64,000 nt of DNA from Pseudomonas spelaei (GCF_009724245.1 NZ_WNNK01000004.1:277685-341684), one strand, 5' to 3'. Shown: positions 49,302 through 59,572, numbered from the stretch's first letter. Notes: generated by a model not told the origin, from the sequence alone. Made by a program: numbers and translations.

Positions 49302-51524
49302 ATGAATACCGAAGGACTCTCAGAAGTTGCAGTAAAAGACGCTCACCCGGTGGTTGAACAAGTCACCGAGACTCCGCCGGAGCTGGAGCCCGCGCCGCCT
49401 GCCGTAGCGGCGGAGGTGCACGCCGTGGCACCGGTGATCGCGATCCCGAACCTGGATGACAGCAGCCTGTACATCCATCGTGAGCTGTCACAACTGCAAT
49501 TCAACATCCGCGTGCTGGAACAGGCGCTGGATGAGTCCTACCCGCTGCTGGAACGGCTGAAGTTCCTGCTGATCTTCTCCAGCAACCTGGATGAGTTCTT
49601 CGAGATTCGCGTCGCCGGCCTCAAGAAACAGATCACCTTCGCCCGTGAACAGGCGGGTGCCGATGGCTTGCAACCGCATCAAGCCCTGGCGCGCATCAGT
49701 GAGCTGGTGCACGGGCATGTCGATCGCCAATACGCGATCCTCAACGACATCCTGTTGCCGGAGCTGGAAAAACATCAGGTTCGTTTCATCCGTCGCCGAC
49801 ACTGGACCACCAAGATCAAGACGTGGGTGCGCCGCTTTTTCCGCGATGAGATCGCTCCGATCATCACCCCCATCGGTCTGGACCCGACGCACCCGTTTCC
49901 GTTGCTGGTGAACAAGAGCCTGAACTTCATCGTCGAGCTGGAAGGCATCGACGCCTTCGGTCGCGATTCGGGCTTGGCGATCATTCCGGCACCGCGTCTG
50001 CTGCCACGGATCATCAAGGTACCGGAAGAAGTGGGGGGCGCTGGCGATAACTATGTATTCCTCTCGTCGATGATCCACGCCCACGCCGATGACCTGTTCC
50101 AGGGCATGAAGGTCAAGGGCTGCTACCAGTTCCGCCTGACCCGTAACGCCGACCTGGCGCTGGACTCCGAAGACGTCGAAGACTTGGCCCGCGCCCTGCG
50201 CGGCGAGCTGTTCTCCCGGCGCTACGGCGATGCCGTGCGCCTGGAAGTGGCAGACACCTGCCCTAAACACCTGTCGGACTACCTGCTCAAGCAGTTCAAC
50301 CTGGGCGAGACGGAGTTGTACCAGGTCAACGGTCCGGTGAACCTGACGCGCCTGTTCAGCATCACTGGCCTGGACAGCCACCCGGAGCTGCAATACACGC
50401 CGTTTACCCCGCAGATCCCGAAACTGCTGCAAAACAGCGAGAACATCTTCAGCGTGGTCAGCAAGCAGGATATTTTGCTGCTGCACCCGTTCGAGTCGTT
50501 CACCCCGGTGGTCGACCTGCTGCGCCAGGCCGCCAAGGACCCGCATGTCCTGGCTGTGCGCCAGACCCTGTACCGCAGCGGCGCCAACTCGGAAATCGTT
50601 GATGCACTGGTAGATGCTGCTCGTAACGGCAAGGAGGTCACTGCGGTGATTGAATTGCGCGCCCGTTTCGATGAGGAGTCAAACCTGCAACTGGCCAGCC
50701 GCCTGCAAGCGGCCGGTGCGGTGGTGATTTACGGTGTGGTTGGATTCAAGACCCACGCCAAGATGATGCTGATCCTGCGCCGTGAAGCCGGTGAGATCGT
50801 GCGTTACGCCCACTTGGGCACCGGCAACTACCACGCCGGCAACGCCAAGCTGTACACCGACTACAGCCTGCTGACCTCCGACGACGCTTTGTGCGAAGAC
50901 GTCGGAAAACTGTTCAGCCAGTTGATCGGCATGGGCAAGACCTTGCGCATGAAGAAGCTATTGCATGCGCCGTTCACCCTGAAGAAGGGCATGCTCGACA
51001 TGATTGCCCGGGAAACTCAGTTCGCCCTCGAGGGCAAGCCGGCGCACATCATCGCCAAGTTCAACTCGCTGACCGACCCGAAGATCATCCGCGCGCTGTA
51101 CAAGGCCAGCCAGTCCGGGGTGCGTATCGACCTGGTGGTGCGTGGCATGTGCTGCCTGCGTCCGGGGATTGCCGGCGTCTCGCACAACATCCATGTGCGT
51201 TCGATCATCGGCCGCTTCCTGGAACACACACGGGTGTTCTACTTCCTCAATGGCGGTGAAGAGCAGATGTTCCTCTCCAGTGCCGACTGGATGGAGCGCA
51301 ACCTCGACAAGCGTGTGGAGACTTGCTTCCCGGTGGAAGGCAAGAAGCTGATCATGCGGGTCAAGAAGGAGCTGGAGAGTTATCTCACTGATAACACTCA
51401 CAGCTGGAGCCTGCAGTCGGACGGCCGTTACGTGCGCAATACGCCGACCGGCAACCAGAATCCGCGCAGCGCCCAGGCGACGCTGTTGGAGCGGTTGGGT
51501 AGCCCGATTCTGACGGTGAACTAA
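49302..51524 (+). CDS. ppk: Polyphosphate kinase 1
   Basis: Makes inorganic polyphosphate from ATP reversibly. 740 residues: the first 45 are an extra acidic/proline-rich segment, then the PPK N-terminal, middle and two C-terminal domains. Recognisable are [51 protein letters not shown], and [19 protein letters not shown] with the phosphorylated histidine region. It is convergent with ppx, which degrades the product. Confidence 0.96.
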   Translation: MNTEGLSEVAVKDAHPVVEQVTETPPELEPAPPAVAAEVHAVAPVIAIPNLDDSSLYIHRELSQLQFNIRVLEQALDESYPLLERLKFLLIFSSNLDEFFEIRVAGLKKQITFAREQAGADGLQPHQALARISELVHGHVDRQYAILNDILLPELEKHQVRFIRRRHWTTKIKTWVRRFFRDEIAPIITPIGLDPTHPFPLLVNKSLNFIVELEGIDAFGRDSGLAIIPAPRLLPRIIKVPEEVGGAGDNYVFLSSMIHAHADDLFQGMKVKGCYQFRLTRNADLALDSEDVEDLARALRGELFSRRYGDAVRLEVADTCPKHLSDYLLKQFNLGETELYQVNGPVNLTRLFSITGLDSHPELQYTPFTPQIPKLLQNSENIFSVVSKQDILLLHPFESFTPVVDLLRQAAKDPHVLAVRQTLYRSGANSEIVDALVDAARNGKEVTAVIELRARFDEESNLQLASRLQAAGAVVIYGVVGFKTHAKMMLILRREAGEIVRYAHLGTGNYHAGNAKLYTDYSLLTSDDALCEDVGKLFSQLIGMGKTLRMKKLLHAPFTLKKGMLDMIARETQFALEGKPAHIIAKFNSLTDPKIIRALYKASQSGVRIDLVVRGMCCLRPGIAGVSHNIHVRSIIGRFLEHTRVFYFLNGGEEQMFLSSADWMERNLDKRVETCFPVEGKKLIMRVKKELESYLTDNTHSWSLQSDGRYVRNTPTGNQNPRSAQATLLERLGSPILTVN

Positions 51525-51542
51525 GCACTGGCACGATCCAGA

Positions 51543-51638
51543 AAATGTGGGAGCGGGCTTGCCCGCGATAGCGGTGGGTCAGCCAATTGATGTGTTGACT
51601 GACACTCCGTAATCGCGGGCAAGCCCGCTCCCACATTT
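51543..51638. repeat. REPIN (gcgggcttgcccgcg type)
   Basis: Arms aaatgtgggagcgggcttgc and inverted gcaagcccgctcccacattt; each arm forms a perfect inner hairpin GCGGGC-TT-GCCCGC. It sits between the stops of ppk and ppx. Confidence 0.92.
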
Positions 51639-51663
51639 GTTTGTCGGTGGCCTTCAGGCCGTA

Positions 51664-53166
51664 TCAGCGCACGTTCAGGCTGAACCCAACCCGCGTCAGC
51701 CACTCGGCTTCCTGGGCGAAGTCCGCCTGGGTCAGTTGGTTTTCATCCAGCCAGTTCTTCGGGAACACCACATCCAGGCTGTGGCCATGGGCGCGCAGGG
51801 TCACCTGGGGCATTTCCTGGGTGCCACGAATGTGGTGGAACAGGATCGCGAAGCGCAGCAGCGCGCACAGGCGGATCAGCTTGATGCCTTCGTCGCCAAA
51901 CTCGGCGAATTTATCCTTGGGGATATTGCGTCGATGACCGCGCACCAGCAGCGCGAGCATTTGCTGGTCTTCCCGGGAAAAACCAGCCAGGTCCGAGTGC
52001 TCGATCAGGTAGGCGCCGTGCTTGTGGTAGTGGTAGTGGGCGATGTCCAGGCCCACTTCATGGACCTTGGCCGCCCAACCCAACAGCTCGCGCCAGACAC
52101 CGTCTTCCAGGTCCCAGTCTTCAGCCACTTGATCAAAGGCATGCAGCGCCTTGCGCTCAACCCGTGCCGCCTGCTCCAGGTCGACGTGGTAGCGCTCCAT
52201 CAGCGAGCTGAGGGTGCGCTCACGGACGTCTTCGTGATGATGACGACCCAGCAGGTCATAGAGCACGCCTTCACGCAGGGCGCCGTCACAGTGATCCATG
52301 CGCTGCAATTCGAGGGCGTCGAAGATCGCTTCGAGGATTGCCAGGCCAGCGGGGAATATTGCCCGGCGATCCGGCTTGATGCCGTCGAAGTCGATTTTCT
52401 CGGCGTCTCCTAACTTGAACAGCTTGCGCTTGAGCCAGGCCAGCCCTTCCGCATTGACCTCACCGGTACCGTGGCCGCCAGCCTTGAGGGCCAGGCCGAT
52501 GGCGCGGATGGTGCCCGAGGAGCCAATGGCTTCATCCCAGGTCAGGCGGTGCAGGGCGTGCTCGATGCTCATGATCTCCAGCCGCGCCGCAGTATATGCC
52601 TGGGCGTAACGGGCCGGAGTGATCTTGCCGTCCTTGAAATAGCGCTGGGTATAGCTGACGCAACCCATTTGCAGGCTTTCGCGCAGCAGCGGCTCGAAAC
52701 GCTGGCCGATGATGAACTCGGTACTGCCACCGCCGATATCGGCCACCAGGCGCTTGCCTGGGGTGTCGGCCAGGGTGTGGGACACGCCGAGGTAGATCAG
52801 GCGCGCTTCTTCACGGCCGGAGATGACTTCCACCGGGTGCCCGAGGATTTCCTCGGCGCGGCGGATGAACTCGCCACGGTTGCGGGCTTCACGCAGGGCG
52901 TTAGTGCCGACAATGCGTACAGCGCCCAGGGGCATGCCGTTGATCAGCTGGGCGAAGCGCTTGAGGCAATCGAGCCCGCGCTGCATGGACTCTTCATTGA
53001 GCTGGCGCTCGTCGTCGATCCCGGCAGCCAATTGTACTTTCTCGCCGAGCCGCTCAAGGATGCGGATCTCGCCGTTCTGGGCCTTGGCCACGACCATGTG
53101 AAAACTGTTGGAGCCCAGGTCGATGGCGGCGATCAGGGACAGATTCTTGGCTTGGGATTGCGGCAT
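51664..53166 (-). CDS. ppx: Exopolyphosphatase
   Basis: 500 residues of the Ppx/GppA family. The ASKHA ATPase fold begins with [15 protein letters not shown] (about 13-27) and continues with [14 protein letters not shown], followed by a C-terminal HD-like helical domain ([20 protein letters not shown]). It removes terminal phosphates from polyphosphate; family members can also hydrolyse pppGpp. It is convergent with ppk. Confidence 0.95.
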   Translation of the reverse strand: MPQSQAKNLSLIAAIDLGSNSFHMVVAKAQNGEIRILERLGEKVQLAAGIDDERQLNEESMQRGLDCLKRFAQLINGMPLGAVRIVGTNALREARNRGEFIRRAEEILGHPVEVISGREEARLIYLGVSHTLADTPGKRLVADIGGGSTEFIIGQRFEPLLRESLQMGCVSYTQRYFKDGKITPARYAQAYTAARLEIMSIEHALHRLTWDEAIGSSGTIRAIGLALKAGGHGTGEVNAEGLAWLKRKLFKLGDAEKIDFDGIKPDRRAIFPAGLAILEAIFDALELQRMDHCDGALREGVLYDLLGRHHHEDVRERTLSSLMERYHVDLEQAARVERKALHAFDQVAEDWDLEDGVWRELLGWAAKVHEVGLDIAHYHYHKHGAYLIEHSDLAGFSREDQQMLALLVRGHRRNIPKDKFAEFGDEGIKLIRLCALLRFAILFHHIRGTQEMPQVTLRAHGHSLDVVFPKNWLDENQLTQADFAQEAEWLTRVGFSLNVR

Positions 53167-53644
53167 GGGTAAGGGATCTCGGTCGATAACCTTGCCATCG
53201 TGCCACGATCAACCGCTGACGCCAACGCGTAGTGCTTGGGGAATTTTTCTATCGTTGTCTGTGAACAAGTTCTGAAGGAAATGTAGGGGAACTCTTCAAG
53301 CATCTGTTAATTGAGCTGTAGAGTGTCGAGTCAATTTAAAAATCATTAGCGCTCATCATTCTTCATGATTTTGCCTACGCAGGGAGTTCAATAGTTTTGG
53401 CAGGTTTGTTGTTGGGGACTACTGCTGACTTTGGTTAAGTGGACAGTTATTGTTTACAGGTCTCACGTCGGCCGAAGTGTTGTCTTATTCTTTTGAAGTG
53501 CGCTGAGGAGAGAGACTGTCACCCGGCAATTACGCCGTGGTGTTATTTATTTATAGTTTTGTATTTCAAGGATGATCTGTGTCGGACGAGGAATGGCCTG
53601 GCTCGTAATAAAAAACGCCTGAAGTTTTCTAATGACAGGTGAAT
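53167..53644. other. 478-base AT-rich gap ahead of the fimbrial cluster
   Basis: No convincing gene is present. The stretch from about 53280 is clearly richer in A and T than its surroundings, as is common for promoters of fimbrial clusters controlled by H-NS-like proteins such as MvaT. It contains a weak sigma-54-like site (TGGCAGGTTTGTTGTT, 53398-53413) with GT in place of the required GC. No invertible element is evident. Confidence 0.55.
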
Positions 53645-54292
53645 ATGAAAAAAATATTTGGTTTGACCATGGGTGTTATTTGCCTGGCAGCAAGTCTCAG
53701 TGCTCAGGCAACGACCGTTGCGCAGTTGGTGGTCAGGGGCACGATCACGCCGGCAGCATGCAACCTGAGCCTGGGGGGTGGCGGGATCATCGACTACGGC
53801 GTAATCCGTTCGGGGGAACTGTCCCAAACGGCCTTCAATCCTCGCGAAGAGAGGACGACCTCGCTGGTTGTCAATTGTGGTACCACACCCGCAAAGTTCG
53901 GCTTGACCCTTACTGATCTACAGGGTGGCAGCAAGGTACCTGGAATATTGGGGACCGGCTTCACCGAAGCTCAAAACTATGGCCTGGGAGCTGTAGGTAC
54001 CCGCCGTACCGGCGGTTACTCGGTCACCCTCAGGGACCTCCGGTCGTCGGGTGTCGTGCTGAACCCGATCATGCGAGTCAGCGCCGGTGCCTGGCAGAAC
54101 AGTGATGGCAAGGTCGCCCAAACACCTAGCCAGTACTCATGGCGCAACGGGGTCACGGTTACTCCTGCCTCGATCTCTCAATTGACGGGTGTTATTGCAG
54201 TAAAAGCAGTGATCAACAGGGCGCAGGATTTGGACCTCACCCGGGATGTCACTTTGGATGGGCGCGCCACTCTAGTACTGAGTTACATCTAA
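53645..54292 (+). CDS. Fimbrial major subunit, DUF1120 type
   Basis: 215 residues. Signal peptide MKKIFGLTMGVICLAASLSA is followed by a 15-residue N-terminal extension (TTVAQLVVRGTITPA) that could serve as donor strand. A pilin fold with a cysteine pair follows (ACNLSL and VVNCGT), the DUF1120-like ...DYGVI motif, and a C-terminal strand ending TLVLSYI. It should polymerise into the pilus shaft through the chaperone and usher encoded next. The ATG at 53645 was chosen over GTG 53639 because AGG lies 5 bases before it. Confidence 0.8.
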   Translation: MKKIFGLTMGVICLAASLSAQATTVAQLVVRGTITPAACNLSLGGGGIIDYGVIRSGELSQTAFNPREERTTSLVVNCGTTPAKFGLTLTDLQGGSKVPGILGTGFTEAQNYGLGAVGTRRTGGYSVTLRDLRSSGVVLNPIMRVSAGAWQNSDGKVAQTPSQYSWRNGVTVTPASISQLTGVIAVKAVINRAQDLDLTRDVTLDGRATLVLSYI

Positions 54293-54414
54293 ATATCTGA
54301 AAAGCAGCCGATAGTGACGTGGAAGTTGTCAGGGGACTTTCATGTCTTATCGGCTGGTCATAGGCGCGTGTTCGTTTTCTAACTGTTTACTTATAATGTT
54401 GCGGGGAAAACCAG

Positions 54415-55131
54415 GTGAGTGGTCGTTCAAGAGTAAATATGACGCTGTTGTGGTGTGCAAGTTTGTATTTTTATTTGTCCGCCATGGCCATGGCGGATGG
54501 TATGCAGCCTGAAACAACCGTTGTTGTTCTTTATGAAGAGGACGCAGAGGCGACAATCACAATCAAGAATACAGACCCGGGCCCGGCATTACTTCACTCA
54601 GTGGTCGAAAATATCCCCGAGGACCTGGAGCCTTTATTGATCGTCACGCCACCCATTACTCGGGTAGAGGGTGGTGATACACAGCTTGTCCGTTTCATCA
54701 GCACCTCGAAGGTACCACTCAAGACCCAGCGTCTGAAGCGCATTTCGTTCGAAGGTATTCCCCAGGCGAGTGTTCCGGGCGGAGCGACCATCGGCATTAC
54801 CCTTCGACAGAACCTGCCGCTGATCTTGCACCCTCAAGGGTTACCCAGGCACCAGACGCCTTGGGAATTGTTGAAATGGAAGCGCGAGGGTGAACGCCTG
54901 ACCGTTCACAATGACAGCGCTTACGTCGTGCGTCTGGCGCTGGACGTGCAACTGCTTCCGCAAAAGCACCTGGCCACATTGCCGCGAACCTACATCTTGC
55001 CGGGTGAAGTCCTGACGGCAACGGTTGACGGGCCTTTGAAAGATTTGGCCTCGGTGGAGATTCAACCGGCCACGGTTTATGGGTTTTCGGTCGATAGCTA
55101 CCGAGCCCCCGTCATTGCCGATGCGCGTTGA
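54415..55131 (+). CDS. Periplasmic pilus chaperone
   Basis: 238 residues with a signal peptide and two Ig-like domains. The first contains TITIKNTDPGPALLHSVVEN and VRFIS; its end carries GITLRQNLPLILHPQG, the G1-strand region. By hand alignment the classical PapD anchor residues Arg8 and Lys112 are replaced (by Val and Pro), so it may hold its subunits differently. The GTG at 54415 is chosen since it adds a positively charged start to the signal peptide; ATG 54439 is the alternative. Confidence 0.82.
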   Translation: MSGRSRVNMTLLWCASLYFYLSAMAMADGMQPETTVVVLYEEDAEATITIKNTDPGPALLHSVVENIPEDLEPLLIVTPPITRVEGGDTQLVRFISTSKVPLKTQRLKRISFEGIPQASVPGGATIGITLRQNLPLILHPQGLPRHQTPWELLKWKREGERLTVHNDSAYVVRLALDVQLLPQKHLATLPRTYILPGEVLTATVDGPLKDLASVEIQPATVYGFSVDSYRAPVIADAR

Positions 55132-55138
55132 TCGGCTT

Positions 55139-57667
55139 ATGAAAAAACCAAAGAAGCTGTGCTCGCGCACCCACTACGCTCTGAACGCCGGTGCTTCGGC
55201 CTTCAGGCCTTACCGCTCAAACGTTTTCGTGGGGCTTGTGACACTGTGGGGGTTGCCAGGCTATGTCTCTGCCCTTGAGCTAGGAGAGGGCTTTGACCTT
55301 GCTGCGTTAACCGCACATGGAATTGACCCTCAGGTTTCCGAATACTTTCGCAGCGCGGCGCGTTTTCGCGAGGGTGTCCATGTGGTGGGGCTGCGGGTGA
55401 ACGGGAATCCGTTGGGGCTGGTAGATGCGCGTTTCGACTATCAGGGGCAGCTATGTTTCACCCCTGGACTGCTGGACAAAGCCGGCTTGTTGAAGCCGTC
55501 CGGAATCATTCGTGAGGGTATTACGCCTGACCAGGCCTGCCATGACTTCCTCGGTGAATTTCCCTCGACGATGGTGAGGCTGCGCCCGGGCAGCGATGAA
55601 GTCACGCTGGTGGTGCCTACGCAGTCGTTACGTGAGCCCGAATGGGAGGCCGGCAGTTTTTCCCGGGGCGGCGCGGCGGCCCTGTTCAATTACGACGTGC
55701 TGGGTTTTGATACTCAGTCGCGTGGTGATTCCAGCCGCTATATGTCGGCTTACACCGAGGCGGGCTTCAACCTTGGTGACTGGATTGTTCGCAGTCGCCA
55801 GTTCTATGTTTCCGACAATGGCAAAACCAGTACCGAGCATGTGCATGCTTTTGCACAGCGTGATATTGCCGCGTTGCAGTCGACTTTTCAGGTCGGCCAG
55901 ATATCGAGCAACAACCCGGTGTTCGGTGGGCTGCAGTTATCCGGACTCCAGTTTTCCCCCGACGGCCAGTTACGCATGCCTGCGGGTAGCAACGACGTGG
56001 TCGTCGAGGGGCTAGCCCAAAGCCAGTCACGTATTGAAGTGCGTCAGGCCGCCGCGTTGATCTACAGCACCCTGGTGCCGGAGGGGCCATTCAGGTTGAC
56101 AGGGTTGCCGTTGCTCAATGGCACGAGCGACCTTGAAGTGAGCGTCATTGACGTTCGCGGCGCACGGCGTAGTTTTGTCGTGCCTGCCGCCTCCTTTCGT
56201 GGGGCCGCTCCGGTAACACCGGGTTATTACCTGTCGCTGGGCAAGGTGCGCGAGTCATCGGTCGACAGCAAAGAGCAACCGGTAGTGGCCATGGCCAGCG
56301 GGACCTGGGGGCTGGGGCGGGCGTCGTCCCTGGGGTTCGGTCTGTTGAGCACCGATGAATATCAGGCAGCGGGCGGAGCCCTGAGCAGCGTTTTTTTCCA
56401 GCGAGTGGCCGTGGGGGGGCGTCATAACCTGTCCCGTGACAGCCGGGACAAAGTGTCCGGGGCTCGCAGCACGCTGTCTTTGAGCAGCCCGCTATTTGCC
56501 GACATGGACATGAACCTGAGCGCAGCCTCCCAGACCCGTGGTTATCGCGAGGTACTTGAAGCCGGCCAGTCGTCGCGGGTTGACGATTTTGATGGACGTT
56601 TCAGGAGTCAATACACGGCGGGCTTGAGCTGGGCAGATCCGATCCTGGGAGGCTTTTCCCTCAATTACACACGCAGCTCGCAATTTGACGGCCGCTCCGT
56701 CGAGCACTTATTTGCTTCCTGGAACAAGGGATTCAGGCACGCCGATGTGGCGTTGGTCGCCGACTCACAGGTGGGTGGTTCACGGCGGCGCAGTCACGAT
56801 ACATCTATCGGCAGGGAGCGCGATAAACGGTTGGAAGAGGGTATTTCCATTCGGCTGCAGGTCAGCATTCCCTTGGGCGAAGACCGTCGCCTTGTTTCCT
56901 ATGCCAGTCGCCGGGGTGACAGGCTCGACGCCGGCACGTTGCTCAGTGAGCGGGTTAATGAATACGTGAACTACGAGGTGGGTGTCGAGCGCGACCTGAA
57001 GGGGCGTGAGCAAGCTGTGCGGGGCCATGTGGACGTGATGCCACGTTATACCCGTGTCGGATTGGGTGTGAGCCGTGACTCGTTGAGTACCAGTTACACA
57101 GGGCAGCTTCAAGGTGGTGTTGTGGCCCATGCGCGCGGGCTGACGTTCTCACCTTATGCTGTTCAGGACACCTTCGGTATCGTTTCGGTGGGCGATATCG
57201 GGTCCACCAAGGTCGCGACCCCGCTGGGCCCTGTATGGACTGACTTCAGCGGGCAAGCGGTGATTGCCGGGCTGCCGGCTTATAGCAGCAGCCGTGTTGA
57301 GGTACAGACCCAGTCCTTGCCCAAACATATCGACCTGAAGAACGGTGCCAAAGTACTCGCCGCCGGGCGGGGCTCTTTCAACAACGTGGATTTTGAGGTG
57401 GTGAAAGTTCGCCGTCTGTTACTTGAGGTGCATGACGAACAAGGCAGGCCATTGCCGCAGGGCGCCTCGGTGTTCGACAAGGACAACACTTTTCTGACCA
57501 GCGTGGTGGGTGAGGGGATGCTCTTCCTGAGAAATGCGAATGAGCTGCAAACCTTGAAGGTTTCACTGCCGGACTCAACCACCTGCCTGCTGCAACTGAA
57601 CCCTGAGCAAGAGCCCAACAATGACAAACTCTACGAAACCGCTTCGGCGGTCTGCCATGCGCCGTGA
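55139..57667 (+). CDS. Outer-membrane fimbrial usher
   Basis: 842 residues from the ATG at 55139. A signal segment, then an N-terminal domain, a large beta-barrel region rich in aromatic and Gly/Ser alternation, a plug, and C-terminal domains ending in two cysteines (TTCLLQLN and ASAVCHAP). It is similar in layout to CS1/TcfC-type ushers. It should secrete and assemble the subunits encoded on either side. It follows the chaperone by 7 bases; starts at 55079 and 55121 are possible. Confidence 0.83.
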   Translation: MKKPKKLCSRTHYALNAGASAFRPYRSNVFVGLVTLWGLPGYVSALELGEGFDLAALTAHGIDPQVSEYFRSAARFREGVHVVGLRVNGNPLGLVDARFDYQGQLCFTPGLLDKAGLLKPSGIIREGITPDQACHDFLGEFPSTMVRLRPGSDEVTLVVPTQSLREPEWEAGSFSRGGAAALFNYDVLGFDTQSRGDSSRYMSAYTEAGFNLGDWIVRSRQFYVSDNGKTSTEHVHAFAQRDIAALQSTFQVGQISSNNPVFGGLQLSGLQFSPDGQLRMPAGSNDVVVEGLAQSQSRIEVRQAAALIYSTLVPEGPFRLTGLPLLNGTSDLEVSVIDVRGARRSFVVPAASFRGAAPVTPGYYLSLGKVRESSVDSKEQPVVAMASGTWGLGRASSLGFGLLSTDEYQAAGGALSSVFFQRVAVGGRHNLSRDSRDKVSGARSTLSLSSPLFADMDMNLSAASQTRGYREVLEAGQSSRVDDFDGRFRSQYTAGLSWADPILGGFSLNYTRSSQFDGRSVEHLFASWNKGFRHADVALVADSQVGGSRRRSHDTSIGRERDKRLEEGISIRLQVSIPLGEDRRLVSYASRRGDRLDAGTLLSERVNEYVNYEVGVERDLKGREQAVRGHVDVMPRYTRVGLGVSRDSLSTSYTGQLQGGVVAHARGLTFSPYAVQDTFGIVSVGDIGSTKVATPLGPVWTDFSGQAVIAGLPAYSSSRVEVQTQSLPKHIDLKNGAKVLAAGRGSFNNVDFEVVKVRRLLLEVHDEQGRPLPQGASVFDKDNTFLTSVVGEGMLFLRNANELQTLKVSLPDSTTCLLQLNPEQEPNNDKLYETASAVCHAP

Positions 57668-58226
57668 ACCTGCGGGAAGTCGGCGGTGGGGGCTGGCCCT
57701 GCTGTGCTTTACCGCACTGATGGCGAATGAAGCGCAGGCCGACACCTGTCGGCTGTCTTTGAGCCAGCCTCGAGTTGATTATGGTGTTATCCACCGTACT
57801 GAGCGGATGGAGGGGGCGTCTGGTCGGCAGTCTTTAGGCAAGCGCACCCTGCACCTGACTGTTGTCTGTACTCATCCGTCGGTGATGGCATTGCGTTTTA
57901 ACGGTGTGCCGGCGGATGGGCACGGGTTCCAGTTCGGACGGCAGGGGCGCTTTACCCTGAGCCTCAAGCAGGCCCAGGTCGACGGGCGCGATGTCGAGTG
58001 GACCGTTGCGCAATTGCCGGGCGAACCTGCAAGCGGCCGCCTATTGCCCGGCCAGACGCTGGTTGCACGAGCCACCGGGGCAAGGGTGACGGGGCGCCGG
58101 TTGACGGCCCAGGTCGATATTGATGTCGAGCTGGCGCCTGCTGCTCTTGCCGTGCGCAATCAAACACTGCTCGAGGGCCAGGGAGGGTTTGAGCTGGTCA
58201 GCCTGGCTGTTCCACCGAGCCAATGA
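57621..58226 (+). CDS. Second DUF1120-like subunit, candidate pilus tip
   Basis: About 201 residues (189 if the ATG at 57657 is used). After the signal peptide the mature protein begins directly with DTCRLSLSQPRVDYGVI, the same Cys-x-LSL...DYGVI pattern as the major subunit, and has a second cysteine (LTVVCTHPS). Unlike the major subunit it has no N-terminal extension before the first cysteine, which suits a terminal subunit. It overlaps the usher gene, and its end overlaps the convergent ABC ATPase by 29 bases. Confidence 0.72.
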   Translation: MTNSTKPLRRSAMRREPAGSRRWGLALLCFTALMANEAQADTCRLSLSQPRVDYGVIHRTERMEGASGRQSLGKRTLHLTVVCTHPSVMALRFNGVPADGHGFQFGRQGRFTLSLKQAQVDGRDVEWTVAQLPGEPASGRLLPGQTLVARATGARVTGRRLTAQVDIDVELAPAALAVRNQTLLEGQGGFELVSLAVPPSQ

Positions 58227-58935
58227 AGTTGGCCAGTTCGGCGGTCTGCGGTTGGGCAAACAGGATTTTCGGATCGCCCACTTCATGGACTTTGCCCTGG
58301 TGCATGAACACCAGCTTGTCACCCACTTCCCGAGCAAAGCGCATCTCGTGGGTGACCATGACCAGGGTCATGCCATCCCTGGCCAGTTGCCGGACCACGC
58401 TGAGCACTTCATTGACCAGCTCCGGGTCGAGGGCCGAGGTGATTTCATCGCACAGCAGTACCTTGGGCGACATGGCGAGCGCCCGGGCGATGGCGACCCG
58501 CTGTTGCTGGCCACCGGACAAACGATCAGGAAAAGCATCGAATTTCTCTCCCAGGCCAACCCGCTCCAGCATCTGCCGCGCCAGTTGTGCGGCCTTGGCC
58601 TTGGGCACTTTTTGCACCACCTGGGGCGCCAGCATGACGTTCTCGCCTACCGTCAGGTGCGGGAACAGGTTGAACTGCTGGAACACCATGCCGACTTTCT
58701 GCCGCAGGCTGCGCAGGTCGGCGCGGGCGGCATCGAGGTATTCACCGTCGACTTCGATCACCCCGTCGTTGATCGACTCCAGGCCGTTGAGCGTGCGCAG
58801 CAAGGTGGATTTACCCGAGCCGCTGCGGCCGATAATCGCCACCACCTGGCCTTCTTCGACACTCAGGTCGATGCCCTTGAGTACGTGGTGATCGCCGTAA
58901 TATTTGTGCAGGGCAGAAATTCTAAGCAGAGGCAT
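58198..58935 (-). CDS. Polar amino-acid ABC transporter, ATP-binding subunit
   Basis: 245 residues with Walker A GRSGSGKST (36-44), signature LSGGQQQRVAIARAL, Walker B VLLCDEITSALDPE and the switch histidine MVTHEM. It resembles GlnQ/HisP-type ATPases. Last gene of a four-gene set; its ATG lies inside the end of the second permease gene (14-base overlap). The in-frame extension to 59013 is not coding. Confidence 0.92.
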   Translation of the reverse strand: MPLLRISALHKYYGDHHVLKGIDLSVEEGQVVAIIGRSGSGKSTLLRTLNGLESINDGVIEVDGEYLDAARADLRSLRQKVGMVFQQFNLFPHLTVGENVMLAPQVVQKVPKAKAAQLARQMLERVGLGEKFDAFPDRLSGGQQQRVAIARALAMSPKVLLCDEITSALDPELVNEVLSVVRQLARDGMTLVMVTHEMRFAREVGDKLVFMHQGKVHEVGDPKILFAQPQTAELANFIGSVEQPG

Positions 58936-59572
58936 GCAGTCTCCTTTCCAGGTAGCGCGCGCTGAGGGACAAGGGGTAGCAGAGCAGGAAGTAACCGAGC
59001 GCCACCAAGCCATAGACCATGAAGGGTTCGAAGGTCGCGTTGGCGAGCATGCCGCCAGTCTTGGTCAGTTCGGTAAAGCCGATGATCGAGGTCACGGCGG
59101 TGCCTTTGACTACCTGCACCGAGAAACCCACGGTGGGCGCTACGGCAATACGCAGGGCTTGGGGCAGGATCACATAGCGCAATTGTTCATAAGGGTCGAG
59201 GGCCAGGCTCGCTGAGGCTTCCCATTGACCATGGGCGATGGACTCGACGCAGCCGCGCCAGATCTCCGCCAGGTAGGCGCTGGTAAACAGGGTCAAGGCG
59301 ATCGCCGCCGCCAGCCAGGGCGAGATATCCACCCCCAGCAACGCCACACCGAAGAACACCAGGAACAATTGCATCAACAGCGGCGTGCCCTGGAACAGCT
59401 CGATCCAGGTACGGGCGAGGTTGCGTGGGAAGGCCTTGGTGCTGATGCGCAGGGTCATCACCAGCAAACCCACCAAGCCGCCACCGATGAACGCTACCAG
59501 GGACAGCAGCAAGGTCCATTGCAGGCCGATCAGCAGGTTGCTCACGATGTCCCAGAAGGAGAAGTCACTCAT
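58922..59572 (-). CDS. Amino-acid ABC transporter permease 2
   Basis: 216 residues with about five membrane helices of the HisM/GlnP type (LQWTLLLSLVAFIGGGLVGL, FQGTPLLMQLFLVFFGVALL) and the EAA-type loop (EASASLALDPYEQLRYVILP). The ATG at 59572 follows AGGAG. A longer open frame to 60097 is the wrong frame of permease 1. It pairs with permease 1 to form the membrane channel; their genes overlap by 4 bases. Confidence 0.91.
   Translation of the reverse strand: MSDFSFWDIVSNLLIGLQWTLLLSLVAFIGGGLVGLLVMTLRISTKAFPRNLARTWIELFQGTPLLMQLFLVFFGVALLGVDISPWLAAAIALTLFTSAYLAEIWRGCVESIAHGQWEASASLALDPYEQLRYVILPQALRIAVAPTVGFSVQVVKGTAVTSIIGFTELTKTGGMLANATFEPFMVYGLVALGYFLLCYPLSLSARYLERRLHASA

Noticed and set aside
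53439..53642. 67-codon frame before the pilin gene
   Set aside because: Low-complexity AT-rich leader with no ribosome site or similarity; the pilin ribosome site lies at its end.
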